NCBI RefSeq assembly: GCF_024160105.1
Contig: NZ_JAMFTQ010000012.1
Span: 1 to 52,960, forward strand
DNA length: 52,960 bases
Direction: 5' to 3'
From: Corynebacterium stercoris
GTDB lineage: Bacteria > Actinomycetota > Actinomycetes > Mycobacteriales > Mycobacteriaceae
Part shown: piece by piece, positions 18,735-28,778 of the stretch
Position numbering within the stretch: the stretch's first letter is position 1
Layout: the number at the start of each line of letters is the position of its first letter
Translations under genes and position numbers: made by a program
Notes under the pieces: model-generated
Databases searched by the model: none
What the model was told of the DNA's origin: nothing
Seen by the model: the letters and a program-made list of their open reading frames with translations, nothing else

Positions 18735-19828
18735 CCGCGCCGCTTGCGTCCGTGGCCGGTGACGTGGCCAAGGTGTACAGCGACGCGATCTTCAGCCCGC
18801 GCGTGGACGGCGTCCTCGACCCGGTCACTGCCGCGATGAAGATTCTTGCGGCGCGACCGGAGATCATCCCGACCCTGCCCGCGTACCGGGTCCCGGATTT
18901 CGCCGCGTTTGCGCCGCTCGCGCAGCTGGTGGGCAGGGACGCGCAATCCCGGCTCGACGCGGTGGCCGCGTTGGAGTTCCACCGCGGGGCGATTAGCGAC
19001 GCCATCTCCGCCGGCGCTTTGATCACGCTGGCCACAGCAGTTGAATTGACGACGATCGCGGCCGGCCTCGGCCCCAGCGTTGCGGCCGCGGTTGTTGCCG
19101 CGACACCTGCGGGGCCGGCGGCCCAAATGGCCGCTGCGGCCGGCCTGATCGCCATCGCCTTCGGACAGGCACAGCAGGCGCTCGAGGAGATGCGCACCGG
19201 CCTCGAGGAGGCGGCCCAGCGGCTCGCAGCGGCGACGGCGCAGGCGATGGCGGTGCCGCTGCCTGGGGCGACCGTCGGCACGCAGGAGGCCGAGGCCGCG
19301 CTCGGGGGTTATGCCTCGCAGACTGTGCTCGGTGCCCCTCCTGCCCCGGCGGCCAGCGCCCCGCCCCAGGTCCGGCCGGTCGCGCCGCCGGTGCGGGCGA
19401 CGCAGCCCGCTGCCGCCGCCCCCGTGCGCGAAGCGCCCGCACCGCCCCCGCCCATGGCAGTGCCTGCGGCTGCCCCGAACCCCTCGGCTGCCGCGGCGGC
19501 AGCCGTCGCCGCCGCGAAATCGCAGCTGGGCACGCCGTATGTGTGGGGCGGTTCCCAGCCCGGAGGGTTCGACTGCTCTGGGCTCACCTCGTGGGCGTAC
19601 CGACAAGCCGGGGTGACTATCCCGCGCATCGCCTCCGACCAAGCCGTCGGACGCCAAGTGAGCTTCGCGGAACTGCAGCCGGGTGACCTGGTGATCTGGT
19701 CGGGCCATGCCGCGATGTACGTGGGCGACGGCATGATGATCGAGGCCGGCGACCCAGTCCAGCTCAACCCGGTGCGCACCAGTAACATGGGCATGGCGTT
19801 CAAGGGTTTCTGGCGGCCCACGGCATAA
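18731..19828 (+). CDS. NlpC/P60-domain peptidoglycan endopeptidase
   Basis: 365 aa. GTG start 18731 overlaps the preceding stop. The N-terminal 170 residues are helical and Ala-rich without a normal signal peptide. Then comes a Pro/Ala linker (about 190-255) and a C-terminal NlpC/P60 cysteine peptidase with Cys282 in FDCSGLTSWAYR, His326 in GHAAMYVG, and the GDLVIW strand between them. Such enzymes cut the D-Glu/meso-DAP bond in stem peptides during cell separation. With no Sec signal visible, export could need another route; the coupled small helical protein may be its partner. The cell-wall role is established for the domain; the export route is inference. Confidence 0.85.
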   Translation: MTAPLASVAGDVAKVYSDAIFSPRVDGVLDPVTAAMKILAARPEIIPTLPAYRVPDFAAFAPLAQLVGRDAQSRLDAVAALEFHRGAISDAISAGALITLATAVELTTIAAGLGPSVAAAVVAATPAGPAAQMAAAAGLIAIAFGQAQQALEEMRTGLEEAAQRLAAATAQAMAVPLPGATVGTQEAEAALGGYASQTVLGAPPAPAASAPPQVRPVAPPVRATQPAAAAPVREAPAPPPPMAVPAAAPNPSAAAAAAVAAAKSQLGTPYVWGGSQPGGFDCSGLTSWAYRQAGVTIPRIASDQAVGRQVSFAELQPGDLVIWSGHAAMYVGDGMMIEAGDPVQLNPVRTSNMGMAFKGFWRPTA

Positions 19829-19867
19829 ACAGGGCCGCGGCGCAGGCGCCTAGTACAGTTAGCCCCC

Positions 19868-21106
19868 ATGAGCACCCGCGCGATTCTCCCCGTCAAACTG
19901 TCCCTCACCCAGGGCGATTTCTACACCTTGTGGGCACCGACTTGGAAGGAGAAGGGGTCCGAGTGGCAGGCATTCCTCGGCGACGAGGAATCCGTGCTCG
20001 CCTTCACGTCCCCGGAGGACATGCTGGCGTATCTGGAGACCACCCCGCGCCACGATCTCAGCGACCACCCGAAGTGGTCCGCCTTCTCCGCGCAGGGCGA
20101 GGACCGCGTGCTGCCCAGCGCCAAGCAGGAGTACGACATCATCGGCGCCCCGAACTTCCTCGCCGGGCGCCCGAGCCACGAGAACGTCTCCGCATTGTCG
20201 CGCGTGTTCCAGATTTCGCGCTCGCTTGCCGACGTCGCCGCTGCCGAGCAGGCGCAGATCTTCTTCGCCTCCCACTCGGTGCTGAACAACGTGTCCCGCG
20301 GCTCCGACCACTACTCCGGCGACAACGGCTTGGACGAGTGGTCGAGCGTGGGCCACGTGGTGTTGCAGAACTGGGCGTCGGTTGTCGAGTCCCTGGACGG
20401 CGCGGTGCGCGTGGTGGAGACCTCCAGCCTGGACGCGAACGCTGTCGCGGCTGCTTCCGCCGCGATCCTCGCGGCGAGCGACAAGCGCGCCGCGGCCGCC
20501 GCGCAGGACGAGCAGCGCGAGGCGGCCCGCGCCGCCGCTGCGGACCCGTACGACGCCTCCACGTGGGCGCGGGCCGGCATCGACCCGGTGAAGGTGACTA
20601 TCCAGGGCAAAACCGTCTACACCCTGCGCACGTACCTGGGCACATCCCCGGTGTTCTTGGGCAAGTACGGCGAAATCTTCACCTTCCCCACCCCGAAGCA
20701 CCTCAGCCGCTGGATCATTGAGAACGACGACCACGACCTCGCCGGCGTGTCCACCTGGCAGGACCTGATGAACGAGGCGAACGCTGGCGAGCTAAAGGTG
20801 GAGGTCCACCCAGATAACGCCTACTCCTTCAACGGCATCGCCGAGGACATTGCGAAGAGCGTCGACGCGGTGGACACGAAGCAGATGGGCAAGGCGTACG
20901 AGCTGCTGGCCGACGCCGCCGACTGGGCGGGCGACGATTCTTTGAACTCTATCCTCCTGGCCAACCCGCGGATGCAGGACTACCTGGCCTACATGCTGGG
21001 CTCGACCGAGGCCGCCGGCTACGTGCCGTCCGCCCCGTTCACCGACAAGGCACAGGCGTGGAAGGATATGGAGGACCAGCTGATCAAGCGCTTCTCCAAG
21101 TTCTAG
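19868..21106 (+). CDS. conserved corynebacterial protein with an internal duplication
   Basis: 412 aa, soluble, acidic, function unknown. ATG 19868 lies 8 bases after TACAGT, so probably leaderless. Two similar modules are visible. The first is at about 19-70 (FYTLWAP...WQAFLGDEESVLAFTSPEDMLAYLETTPRHDL). The second is at about 250-305 (VYTLRTYLGTSPVFLGKYGEIFTFPTPKHLSRWIIENDDHDL). They share YTL, FLG, a FTSP/FPTP turn and a DHDL/RHDL end. An Ala-rich helical linker (about 195-225) separates them. The neighbours are cell-envelope genes (NlpC/P60, TRIC channel, carboxypeptidase), but nothing in the protein points to a membrane. Confidence 0.8.
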   Translation: MSTRAILPVKLSLTQGDFYTLWAPTWKEKGSEWQAFLGDEESVLAFTSPEDMLAYLETTPRHDLSDHPKWSAFSAQGEDRVLPSAKQEYDIIGAPNFLAGRPSHENVSALSRVFQISRSLADVAAAEQAQIFFASHSVLNNVSRGSDHYSGDNGLDEWSSVGHVVLQNWASVVESLDGAVRVVETSSLDANAVAAASAAILAASDKRAAAAAQDEQREAARAAAADPYDASTWARAGIDPVKVTIQGKTVYTLRTYLGTSPVFLGKYGEIFTFPTPKHLSRWIIENDDHDLAGVSTWQDLMNEANAGELKVEVHPDNAYSFNGIAEDIAKSVDAVDTKQMGKAYELLADAADWAGDDSLNSILLANPRMQDYLAYMLGSTEAAGYVPSAPFTDKAQAWKDMEDQLIKRFSKF

Positions 21107-21121
21107 GCGCACCCCCTCCCC

Positions 21122-21145
21122 GCCCGGCCGCGCCGCGGGCCGGGC
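21122..21145 (+). terminator. hairpin after the 412-aa gene
   Basis: Perfect 8-bp stem GCCCGGCC / GGCCGGGC with an 8-nt loop, 16 bp after the stop, followed only by CTTAAAC. A weak or partial terminator. The TAAACT just beyond (21147-21152) is the likely -10 of the next gene. Confidence 0.5.
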
Positions 21146-21161
21146 CTTAAACTATCCGCCT

Positions 21162-22157
21162 ATGACAGTGGACCAGGTTGACCCGCTCATCGGTGACATC
21201 TACCGGTGGTTCGACGTCTCCGGCGTGCTGCTGATGGGCATCATCGGCGGCACTATTGCGCGCCAGCGCGGCTACGACATCGTGGGCTTCTTCTTCATCG
21301 CGATGCTCTCCGCCCTGGGCGGCGGCATGCTGCGCGACATCCTGATCAACGAGGGACAAGTCGCCGCGATGCGGCAGCCGGAATACCTCATTCTCGCGTT
21401 CATCGGCGCGCTCATCGCCCGCTTCACCTACTTCAACGGCAAGACCTGGGATTTCGCAGAAAGCCACGGCGACGCCCTCATCTCCGCGCTCTGGGCCGCA
21501 ACGGGCACCACAAAGGCTGTCGCCTACAACCTGCCGCTGCTGCCCTCCATCCTCATGGGCGTGCTCACCGCCACCGGCGGCGGCATGATCCGCGACGTGG
21601 TCACCGGCCGCGAGCCAGCCATCTTCGGCAACAACCGGCCCGCCGTGGTCCCGGCCGTGGCCTGCGCCGTCGTGGTGCTGCTCGGCAACGCCGCCGGGTT
21701 GCAGGCGTGGGGGCTGATCCTGGGCCCGATCGTCAGCTATGCCCTCTTCCTGGTCGGCTACTACGGCAATTGGCGCATGTCCACCGCCCAGGTGGCGCCT
21801 GTCAACGAGACGGCCGCGCAGGTGACCAAGCTCGCCCGCATCGCGGAACGCCGCTCGCGCGACGTCGCCCGCGGGCTCGAGCCGAAGAGCCTGCGGTCGT
21901 GGCGCCACCGCCAGATGGAGAAGGCGCTCCAGCGCCGCATCGAGGCGGAGGTGCGCCGAGGCAAGCGCCGCCAGCAGGCGGAAATTGACGCGGACGAGTT
22001 CCTCACCGAGTTCACCGACGACCTGGCTGAGCAGCAGCTTGCGGACGGCAAGGATGCGTCGAAAAGCGACATGCTCGACATGGTGTTGAGCGATGAGGCA
22101 CTCACTGACGAGCTGATCGAGCGCCTGGTGGCCCGCTACCAGGCGAGGGGGAAGTGA
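21162..22157 (+). CDS. TRIC-type (UPF0126) cation channel with long cytoplasmic tail
   Basis: 331 aa. The first ~205 residues contain seven hydrophobic segments in the duplicated 3+3+1 TRIC/YadS pattern. Each half carries the family glycine motif: GGGMLRD (in LSALGGGMLRDIL) and GGGMIRD (in TATGGGMIRDVVTG). TRIC proteins are trimeric potassium-permeable channels of the plasma membrane. The last ~120 residues are very basic and acidic (RRSRDVARGLEPK... RRGKRRQQAEIDADEF) and likely form a cytoplasmic helical tail, absent from the short bacterial homologues. ATG 21162, 8 bases after TAAACT. The following carboxypeptidase gene starts 1 bp after the stop. Confidence 0.88.
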   Translation: MTVDQVDPLIGDIYRWFDVSGVLLMGIIGGTIARQRGYDIVGFFFIAMLSALGGGMLRDILINEGQVAAMRQPEYLILAFIGALIARFTYFNGKTWDFAESHGDALISALWAATGTTKAVAYNLPLLPSILMGVLTATGGGMIRDVVTGREPAIFGNNRPAVVPAVACAVVVLLGNAAGLQAWGLILGPIVSYALFLVGYYGNWRMSTAQVAPVNETAAQVTKLARIAERRSRDVARGLEPKSLRSWRHRQMEKALQRRIEAEVRRGKRRQQAEIDADEFLTEFTDDLAEQQLADGKDASKSDMLDMVLSDEALTDELIERLVARYQARGK

Positions 22158-22158
22158 C

Positions 22159-23412
22159 ATGAAGTTCGCAGCAGCAGCGGTCGTCGGTGCCGCACTCCTC
22201 GCGCAGGCAGGCACAACGGAGGCACCGGTCTTGCCGACGAGCGGATACTACGACGCGAACGGCATGTGGATCCCGCCGAGCCGCGACCGCGCCCCGGACA
22301 CCGACCACTGCCCGCACTCGCTGGTGCCGCCGGAGCCCGTCTCCACTTCGGAGCGCCGCCCCGACGGCTCGACGCCGACCCCGCTGCCGCTGGTGTACAG
22401 CGGCCCCTGCGGCATCACGGCCGCCGACGGCTTTGTCGTGGACCCGGGTGTGGTTGCGTCCGCGTGGGTGGTCGCGGACATCGATTCCGGCGAAGTCATC
22501 GCGATGAAGGACCCGCACGGGCGCTACCGCCCGGCCAGCATCATCAAGGTGCTCATCGCGATGGTGGCCATCGACGAGCTGGACCTCGACGCCGTAGTGC
22601 CCGTGTCCGAGGAGTCCGCAGGGCAGGAAGGCTCCGCAGCCGGCATCGGCGCCGAGGGCACCTACACGGTGCGCGACCTGCTGCACGGGCTCATTCTGAA
22701 CTCGGGCAACGATACGGCCCACGCGCTCGCGCAGGCGCTCGGCGGCGACCAGGTCACGCTGGCGAAGGTCAACCGGCTGGCGCAGGAGCTGGGCATGGCG
22801 GACACGCGCGCCACCAGCTACTCGGGCCTCGACGCCGCCGGCATGTCCACCTCCGCCTGGGATATGGCCCTGGCGTACAAGGCCGCGTTCGAGAACCCGA
22901 CCTTCGCCGCGATCGCCGCCACGGAGTACTACGACTTCCCCGGCTTCGGCGACCTGCCGGGTTTCCAGCTGTGGAACGACAACAAGCTGTTCATGTTCGA
23001 TCCGGACGGCATCGGCGGCAAGACCGGCTACACCGACGACGCAAACCACACCTTCGTCGGCGCCGTGCAGCACGACGGCCGCCGCCTCATGGCCGTCATC
23101 CTGGACACCGCCGCGTGGAACCTCGCCCCCTGGCAGCAGGCGCAAGCCCTCCTCCACGCCTCCTACCCGCTCACCCCGGGCACACGCGTGACGACGCTTC
23201 AAGCAGCCACCGCTCCGACCACCGCCGCGCCGAGCGCTCCAACAACGACGACGGCCGCGCCGACCACCTCCCCGGGCACCCCGGACGGGGTGGCGGAGCG
23301 GGCCGACGCGGCCGAGCGCGAGTTGTGGATTGCCGGAGCAGTTGTCGCCGGCGTGTTGGTGCTCGCCGGCCTGGCAATGTGGCTGAGCCGGCGGTTCAGC
23401 CGCCGCAGCTAG
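22159..23412 (+). CDS. D-alanyl-D-alanine carboxypeptidase (class C low-molecular-weight PBP), membrane anchored
   Basis: 417 aa. N-terminal signal peptide (about 1-20), then an extracellular serine hydrolase domain with the three penicillin-binding motifs: SIIK (Ser127, Lys130), SGN (182-184) and KTG (288-290). A Thr/Ala/Pro-rich linker (about 345-375) leads to a C-terminal membrane helix (about 387-408) and RRFSRRS. It trims terminal D-Ala from peptidoglycan stem peptides. Start ATG lies 1 bp after the TRIC stop, so they are co-translated. Its stop TAG abuts the stop of the convergent YihY gene with no gap. Confidence 0.92.
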   Translation: MKFAAAAVVGAALLAQAGTTEAPVLPTSGYYDANGMWIPPSRDRAPDTDHCPHSLVPPEPVSTSERRPDGSTPTPLPLVYSGPCGITAADGFVVDPGVVASAWVVADIDSGEVIAMKDPHGRYRPASIIKVLIAMVAIDELDLDAVVPVSEESAGQEGSAAGIGAEGTYTVRDLLHGLILNSGNDTAHALAQALGGDQVTLAKVNRLAQELGMADTRATSYSGLDAAGMSTSAWDMALAYKAAFENPTFAAIAATEYYDFPGFGDLPGFQLWNDNKLFMFDPDGIGGKTGYTDDANHTFVGAVQHDGRRLMAVILDTAAWNLAPWQQAQALLHASYPLTPGTRVTTLQAATAPTTAAPSAPTTTTAAPTTSPGTPDGVAERADAAERELWIAGAVVAGVLVLAGLAMWLSRRFSRRS

Positions 23413-24501
23413 CTAGTTGCGGGTGATCAGGGACGCGATGCCCGCACCCACGGCGCCCAGCGCGGCGCCGACGCCGAGGGTCTTGCCCGCGGTGTTGGCG
23501 TTGGAGGTTGCCGCGCCAGCGCGGACGTTGATCACGGCCGGCGGCGGCACGTCCGCGGGCTGCATCTTGAGCGATTCCTCGGTGGTAGCCGTCCACGCGG
23601 AGACGTACAACACCACTCGCCACACAAGGTAGAGCACGACCATCAACGAGATGATCGGGCCGAAGATCGCACCGGCCGGGTTGCCGGTGGCCGATCCAAT
23701 AATCAGGCCCGCGAACTGCTGAATCAGCGCGAAGATGATCGCGCCAAGCAGCGCACCCTTCAGGCCGGACTTCACCGGCACCTTGGTACGCGGCATGTAC
23801 ATCACAATCCACACCATGACCAAGAAGGAAGCGAGTACGGAGACCAAGAAGCCCACGAGCCACACCACGCCTCGCGCACCGGGGAAGTTCCCCAGCCCGA
23901 GGTACTCCATGACCTGGCTCGTCCAACCCGAGACACCGATCGCGGTGACACCAAAGGCGAGGATGAGCAGTACCAGCAGGCCGATCAGCCCGAGCAGGTC
24001 ACGCAGCTTCTTCATGACGAAGTTGCCGCCCTCGTTCGCGTCCAGGCCCCACATGGTGGTAACACCCGCACGCAGGTGGTTCATCCAGTTCAGGCCAGAC
24101 CACAAGGTGGTAAGCAAACCCACACCCGCGACGGCGCCGCGCTGATCAATGGCGGACTCGATCACGCCGTTGACCATGTCACCGAGGTCGCCCTCGAGGT
24201 TGGCGGTGATTTGCTCCTGGATCTCGAACATCAGCTCTGGGCGTGCGTTGAGGAAGAAACCCAGACCCGCGAACAGCAGCATGGAGAGCGGGAAAATGGC
24301 CAGCACCGAAAAGTACGTGATGCCGGCGGCGAACTGGTTGCCGCCCTGCTCCGCAAAGCGCTCCTGCATGCGCATCACGTGGCCGACGGCCGGTGCCTTG
24401 TCTTCGATCTTGTCCAGCGTGCTTTCTTGCTGCTGCTTGGTGGCGCGCTCGATGCCCTGCTGGTCAGTGTAGGCTTTGCGCGGCGATGTCGAGGTTGCCA
24501 T
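23413..24501 (-). CDS. YihY/BrkB-family inner membrane protein
   Basis: 362 aa. A charged N-terminal ~60 residues precede six hydrophobic segments (about 62-85, 125-145, 165-190, 205-230, 240-265, 270-295) with the family pattern QFAAGITYFSVLAIFPL and LWSGLNWMNHLRAGVTTMWG. The tail (from about 310) ends with an extra hydrophobic stretch GVGAALGAVGAGIASLI. The family was once called ribonuclease BN, but its function is not settled; some members are linked to transport. ATG 24501 with AGGAAGGG upstream. It lies 53 bp downstream of trpS on the same strand. Confidence 0.85.
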   Translation of the reverse strand: MATSTSPRKAYTDQQGIERATKQQQESTLDKIEDKAPAVGHVMRMQERFAEQGGNQFAAGITYFSVLAIFPLSMLLFAGLGFFLNARPELMFEIQEQITANLEGDLGDMVNGVIESAIDQRGAVAGVGLLTTLWSGLNWMNHLRAGVTTMWGLDANEGGNFVMKKLRDLLGLIGLLVLLILAFGVTAIGVSGWTSQVMEYLGLGNFPGARGVVWLVGFLVSVLASFLVMVWIVMYMPRTKVPVKSGLKGALLGAIIFALIQQFAGLIIGSATGNPAGAIFGPIISLMVVLYLVWRVVLYVSAWTATTEESLKMQPADVPPPAVINVRAGAATSNANTAGKTLGVGAALGAVGAGIASLITRN

Positions 24502-24554
24502 CGACGTCCCTTCCTCGGTTGATTACGTCCAGCCCCTCATCGTAGAGGAAGTGC

Positions 24555-26294
<1,740 letters not shown>

Positions 26295-26339
26295 ATTCGA
26301 GGGATACGTCGTCAAGCTTTAGCCCCGATCGGAGCGAAC

Positions 26340-26855
26340 ATGCCACCGTTGCCCAACGTGAACGTCCAGCAGCTCATTGGTGCCGTCATGGCCGTCCTTG
26401 CCGCGCTCAGCACGCTGATTGGTGTTCCGCTCTCCCCGGGCAGCAGTGTTCCCGCCCCCGCGGTGGCACCGGCGCACGGTGCCGCCGGCGTTTCGCAGCA
26501 GGCGCTCGTTGACGCGACGAACCGCTTCCGCGAGCGCAACGGCCTGCCGGCGCTGGAGCCGATGCCGGAGCTCAACGCCGTGGCGCAGGACTGGTCCAAC
26601 CGCATGGCCCGCGAGGATCGCCTGTACCACAACCCGCACTTCGTCAACGCCTACCCGGCCGGCTGGCGCTACGCATCTGAGAACGTGCTGCAGAACTGGT
26701 CGAACGCGAACGCCGACGTGTTGGTGAACCAGTGGGCGAATTCCCCGGGCCACCGCGCGAACATGCTCGACCCGACAATCACCCACATCGGCGTGGGCGT
26801 GGCGGATGCGGCTTCTGGCAAGCGTTACGCCACCCAGAACTTCGCGCGCTACTAG
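26340..26855 (+). CDS. secreted CAP-domain (SCP/PR-1) protein
   Basis: 171 aa. An uncharged hydrophobic N-terminal segment (about 8-30) acts as signal peptide or anchor, followed by a short Pro/Ala linker and a CAP domain (about 50-170). CAP features: LVDATNRFRERNGLPALEPMPELNAVAQDWSNRMA, His in YHNPHF, SENVL, and the signature SPGHRANMLDPTITHIGVGVA. Bacterial CAP proteins are extracellular with mostly unknown roles. ATG 26340, GGAG about 9 bases upstream. Ends before a clear terminator. Confidence 0.88.
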   Translation: MPPLPNVNVQQLIGAVMAVLAALSTLIGVPLSPGSSVPAPAVAPAHGAAGVSQQALVDATNRFRERNGLPALEPMPELNAVAQDWSNRMAREDRLYHNPHFVNAYPAGWRYASENVLQNWSNANADVLVNQWANSPGHRANMLDPTITHIGVGVADAASGKRYATQNFARY

Positions 26856-26868
26856 CGAGACATTTTTC

Positions 26869-26896
26869 AGCGCCGCCCTTGACGGTGGCGCTTTTC
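26869..26896 (+). terminator. intrinsic terminator after the CAP gene
   Basis: 9-bp stem AGCGCCGCC / GGTGGCGCT (one G-T pair) with a 6-nt loop, followed by TTTT. It separates the CAP gene from the GntR operon. Confidence 0.85.
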
Positions 26897-26900
26897 TAGC

Positions 26901-26935
26901 TATATGGTTACCCACATGAGTGGTAAACCCATATA
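26901..26935. promoter_or_regulatory. palindromic operator over the GntR gene start
   Basis: Long imperfect inverted repeat: TATATGGTTACCCAC (26901-26915), 4-nt centre ATGA, then GTGGTAAACCCATATA (26920-26935). Its reverse complement, TATATGGGTTTACCAC, nearly repeats the left arm. It covers the likely -10 (TATATG) and the start codon ATG 26916. That position fits autorepression by the GntR/YtrA-type protein encoded here. Confidence 0.65.
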
Positions 26936-27269
26936 CCAAGCGATTGCGGATGAGCTCCGCGACATGATCGGTGCCGGCACCCTGGCACCCGGCGACCGCG
27001 TGCCGTCCACCAACGAGCTTTCCGCCTACCACTCTGTGAACCCCACCACCTCGGCCAAAGCACTCACCGAGCTGTTCAACGAGGGCCTGCTGGAAAAGCG
27101 TCGCGGGCTCGGCATGTTCGTGCTGGATTCGGCGCGGGAGCAGGTGTTAAGCACTCGTCGTGAAGCGTTTGCCCGGGATTTCGTCGAACCCTTTGTCCAC
27201 GCCGCCGACCAGCTCGGATTCACCACGGAAGAACTGGCCGTCATGATTGCCAAGGAGCGCAACCGATGA
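26916..27269 (+). CDS. GntR-family (YtrA-type) transcriptional regulator
   Basis: 117 aa from ATG 26916 (MSGKPIYQAIADELRDMI). ATG 26904 would add four residues but lies inside the probable -10. Winged HTH at about 1-70 (GTLAPGDRVPSTNELSAYHSVNPTTSAKALTELFNEGLLEKRRGLGMFV) followed by only two helices, the short C-terminal form of the YtrA subfamily, which typically controls an adjacent ABC exporter. Its TGA overlaps the ATG of the ABC ATPase gene (ATGA), so gene order and coupling fit a self-regulated regulator-transporter operon. No ligand is known from the sequence. Confidence 0.9.
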   Translation: MSGKPIYQAIADELRDMIGAGTLAPGDRVPSTNELSAYHSVNPTTSAKALTELFNEGLLEKRRGLGMFVLDSAREQVLSTRREAFARDFVEPFVHAADQLGFTTEELAVMIAKERNR

Positions 27270-27955
27270 ACTTGGAACCCGGTTTCTACGCCCTCGTCGG
27301 GCCGAACGCCGCAGGCAAAACCTACTACCTCCATTCGCTGATGGGCCCGCACGCTGCATTCGTCCCCGCGGGTGCGGATGCAAAGTTCGCGGGCACCACG
27401 GTGGGCGATCACCTGCGCGCCGCCCGCACCGCCCGCCCCATGTCGCGGGTGGATTTCCCCGACACGCGCATCAAGAACCTTTCCGTAGGTCAGCGCCGAC
27501 TGCTCACCTTCGAGGTCGCGCTGGCCACGGGCGCAGAGCTTTTGCTTCTCGACGAACCCTTTGACGGCATCGACGTCGCTACGCGCAAACAGGTCCGTCA
27601 ACGCCTTATCGATTATCTGGCGGAAAGCCCGGAACGCACCGTGATTATGGCATCGCACCGGCCGGAGGACTTCGCGGGCCTGGCCACGCACGTGATTCAG
27701 GTGTTCGGCCGTGAGGTCTCGCGCCCGGTGGCGCTGGATGACGCGCGGCTGTGCTTCCCCACGGTCACTGGCCCCACCGCCGAGATAGAGGAGCTGGCCG
27801 CTCGCTTCCCCGTCGCCGAATCGTCCAGCCTCGGCCCGACAACGCGCGCCACGTTCGCCAAACCCCTCCGCGATGAGGAGTGCCACCTGCCCATTTCTTA
27901 CCCGGACGACGCCGAACTGATTGACCTCCTGGCCACCGAAAGGACCGCACGATGA
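27266..27955 (+). CDS. ABC transporter ATP-binding protein
   Basis: 229 aa. Walker A GPNAAGKT (12-19), ABC signature LSVGQ (72-76), Walker B LLLLDEP (92-98) with D-loop, and the switch His in MASHRPED. The N-terminus is shorter than usual: Walker A begins at residue 12, and the stretch between Walker A and the signature is only ~52 residues, so a normal Q-loop is hard to place. The last ~70 residues resemble the regulatory tail of drug-efflux ATPases. Overlaps both neighbours by ATGA junctions, so one translationally coupled operon. Confidence 0.88.
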   Translation: MNLEPGFYALVGPNAAGKTYYLHSLMGPHAAFVPAGADAKFAGTTVGDHLRAARTARPMSRVDFPDTRIKNLSVGQRRLLTFEVALATGAELLLLDEPFDGIDVATRKQVRQRLIDYLAESPERTVIMASHRPEDFAGLATHVIQVFGREVSRPVALDDARLCFPTVTGPTAEIEELAARFPVAESSSLGPTTRATFAKPLRDEECHLPISYPDDAELIDLLATERTAR

Positions 27956-28587
27956 AACTCTTCCTCAGCCCCTTCAAACCGGCGATCTACTTGGGCGGGT
28001 TCGTGCTGCTGTGCCTGGTGACTCCCCTCGGCCGCCTCAAGTTCGGCGACGGAGGCCTGTGGACCATGGCGAGCGCCGCCGCCCTGTGCCTGTTCTTCGC
28101 GGCCGGCGCAGCGAATTGGCCAGCGTTGAATCAGCTCGGCGCCAGCTTCAACCGCTGGATGAACTCGGCGGTGCTGACGGCGCTGGTGGCGGCGGTTGTG
28201 CTCGCACCGCTAACGGCCGCATCCGCGGTGTACCACCAAGCGCACAGTCCGTATTACTTGTGGTACGACCCGTTCATCATCACCAACGGCGAGCCGATGC
28301 CCTGGATCGACGGTAACGGCGAGCCGTACTTCATCGACGGCGCAGCGCTGGACGCATCCTCCATCGCGGCTACAGTGCTCCTACACTTCGTCATTTTCCT
28401 CACGATGGCCCTGGTCGGCGTAGCGATCGGCCTCGCGCAGGGCACCCGCATGCAGTGGCTCATGATCGGCAGCTTGTTCGTCGGTGCTTTCATCGGCGCC
28501 TTAGTCATCGCCGTGACAGCTGCGGGGCCAATCGTCCTGGCAGCCAGCGCGATTGTGTTCGCCCGCACCCGCCGCTTCGTGCGTTGA
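27952..28587 (+). CDS. ABC transporter membrane subunit (predicted)
   Basis: 211 aa, about six hydrophobic segments (near 9-28, 36-56, 66-90, 132-155, 160-180, 182-203) with a loop at about 92-128 rich in Tyr, Pro and Asp (YYLWYDPFIITNGEPMPWIDGNGEPYF). No similarity recognised beyond the fold. Its place after the regulator and ATPase, with an ATGA overlap, makes it the likely permease. Half-size, so it would work as a dimer. Substrate unknown. Confidence 0.75.
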   Translation: MKLFLSPFKPAIYLGGFVLLCLVTPLGRLKFGDGGLWTMASAAALCLFFAAGAANWPALNQLGASFNRWMNSAVLTALVAAVVLAPLTAASAVYHQAHSPYYLWYDPFIITNGEPMPWIDGNGEPYFIDGAALDASSIAATVLLHFVIFLTMALVGVAIGLAQGTRMQWLMIGSLFVGAFIGALVIAVTAAGPIVLAASAIVFARTRRFVR

Positions 28588-28628
28588 TGGGCCCAGGGTC
28601 GCCTAAGCGTGGCAGTAGGATCTGGAGC

Positions 28629-28757
28629 ATGAAACCCGCCGGAGCCGACGAGGGAGTCCACACTCAGGCTTACGACGCTTGTTTCAGTGATCCTGCCTGG
28701 ATAGAGGAAGCTGAAGTGTGGGAGGCCACAATCGGAGACGGCCTGAACCTAACCTGA
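28629..28757 (+). CDS. possible 42-aa small protein
   Basis: A short frame (MKPAGADEGVHTQAYDACF..., strongly acidic) between the ABC operon and bsaP. AGGA lies 8 bases before the ATG. No family recognised, no conserved neighbour relation visible. It could equally be a chance frame; the region otherwise holds nothing obvious. Confidence 0.25.
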   Translation: MKPAGADEGVHTQAYDACFSDPAWIEEAEVWEATIGDGLNLT

Positions 28758-28778
28758 CTAGCTGCGAGGTGAGTACAC

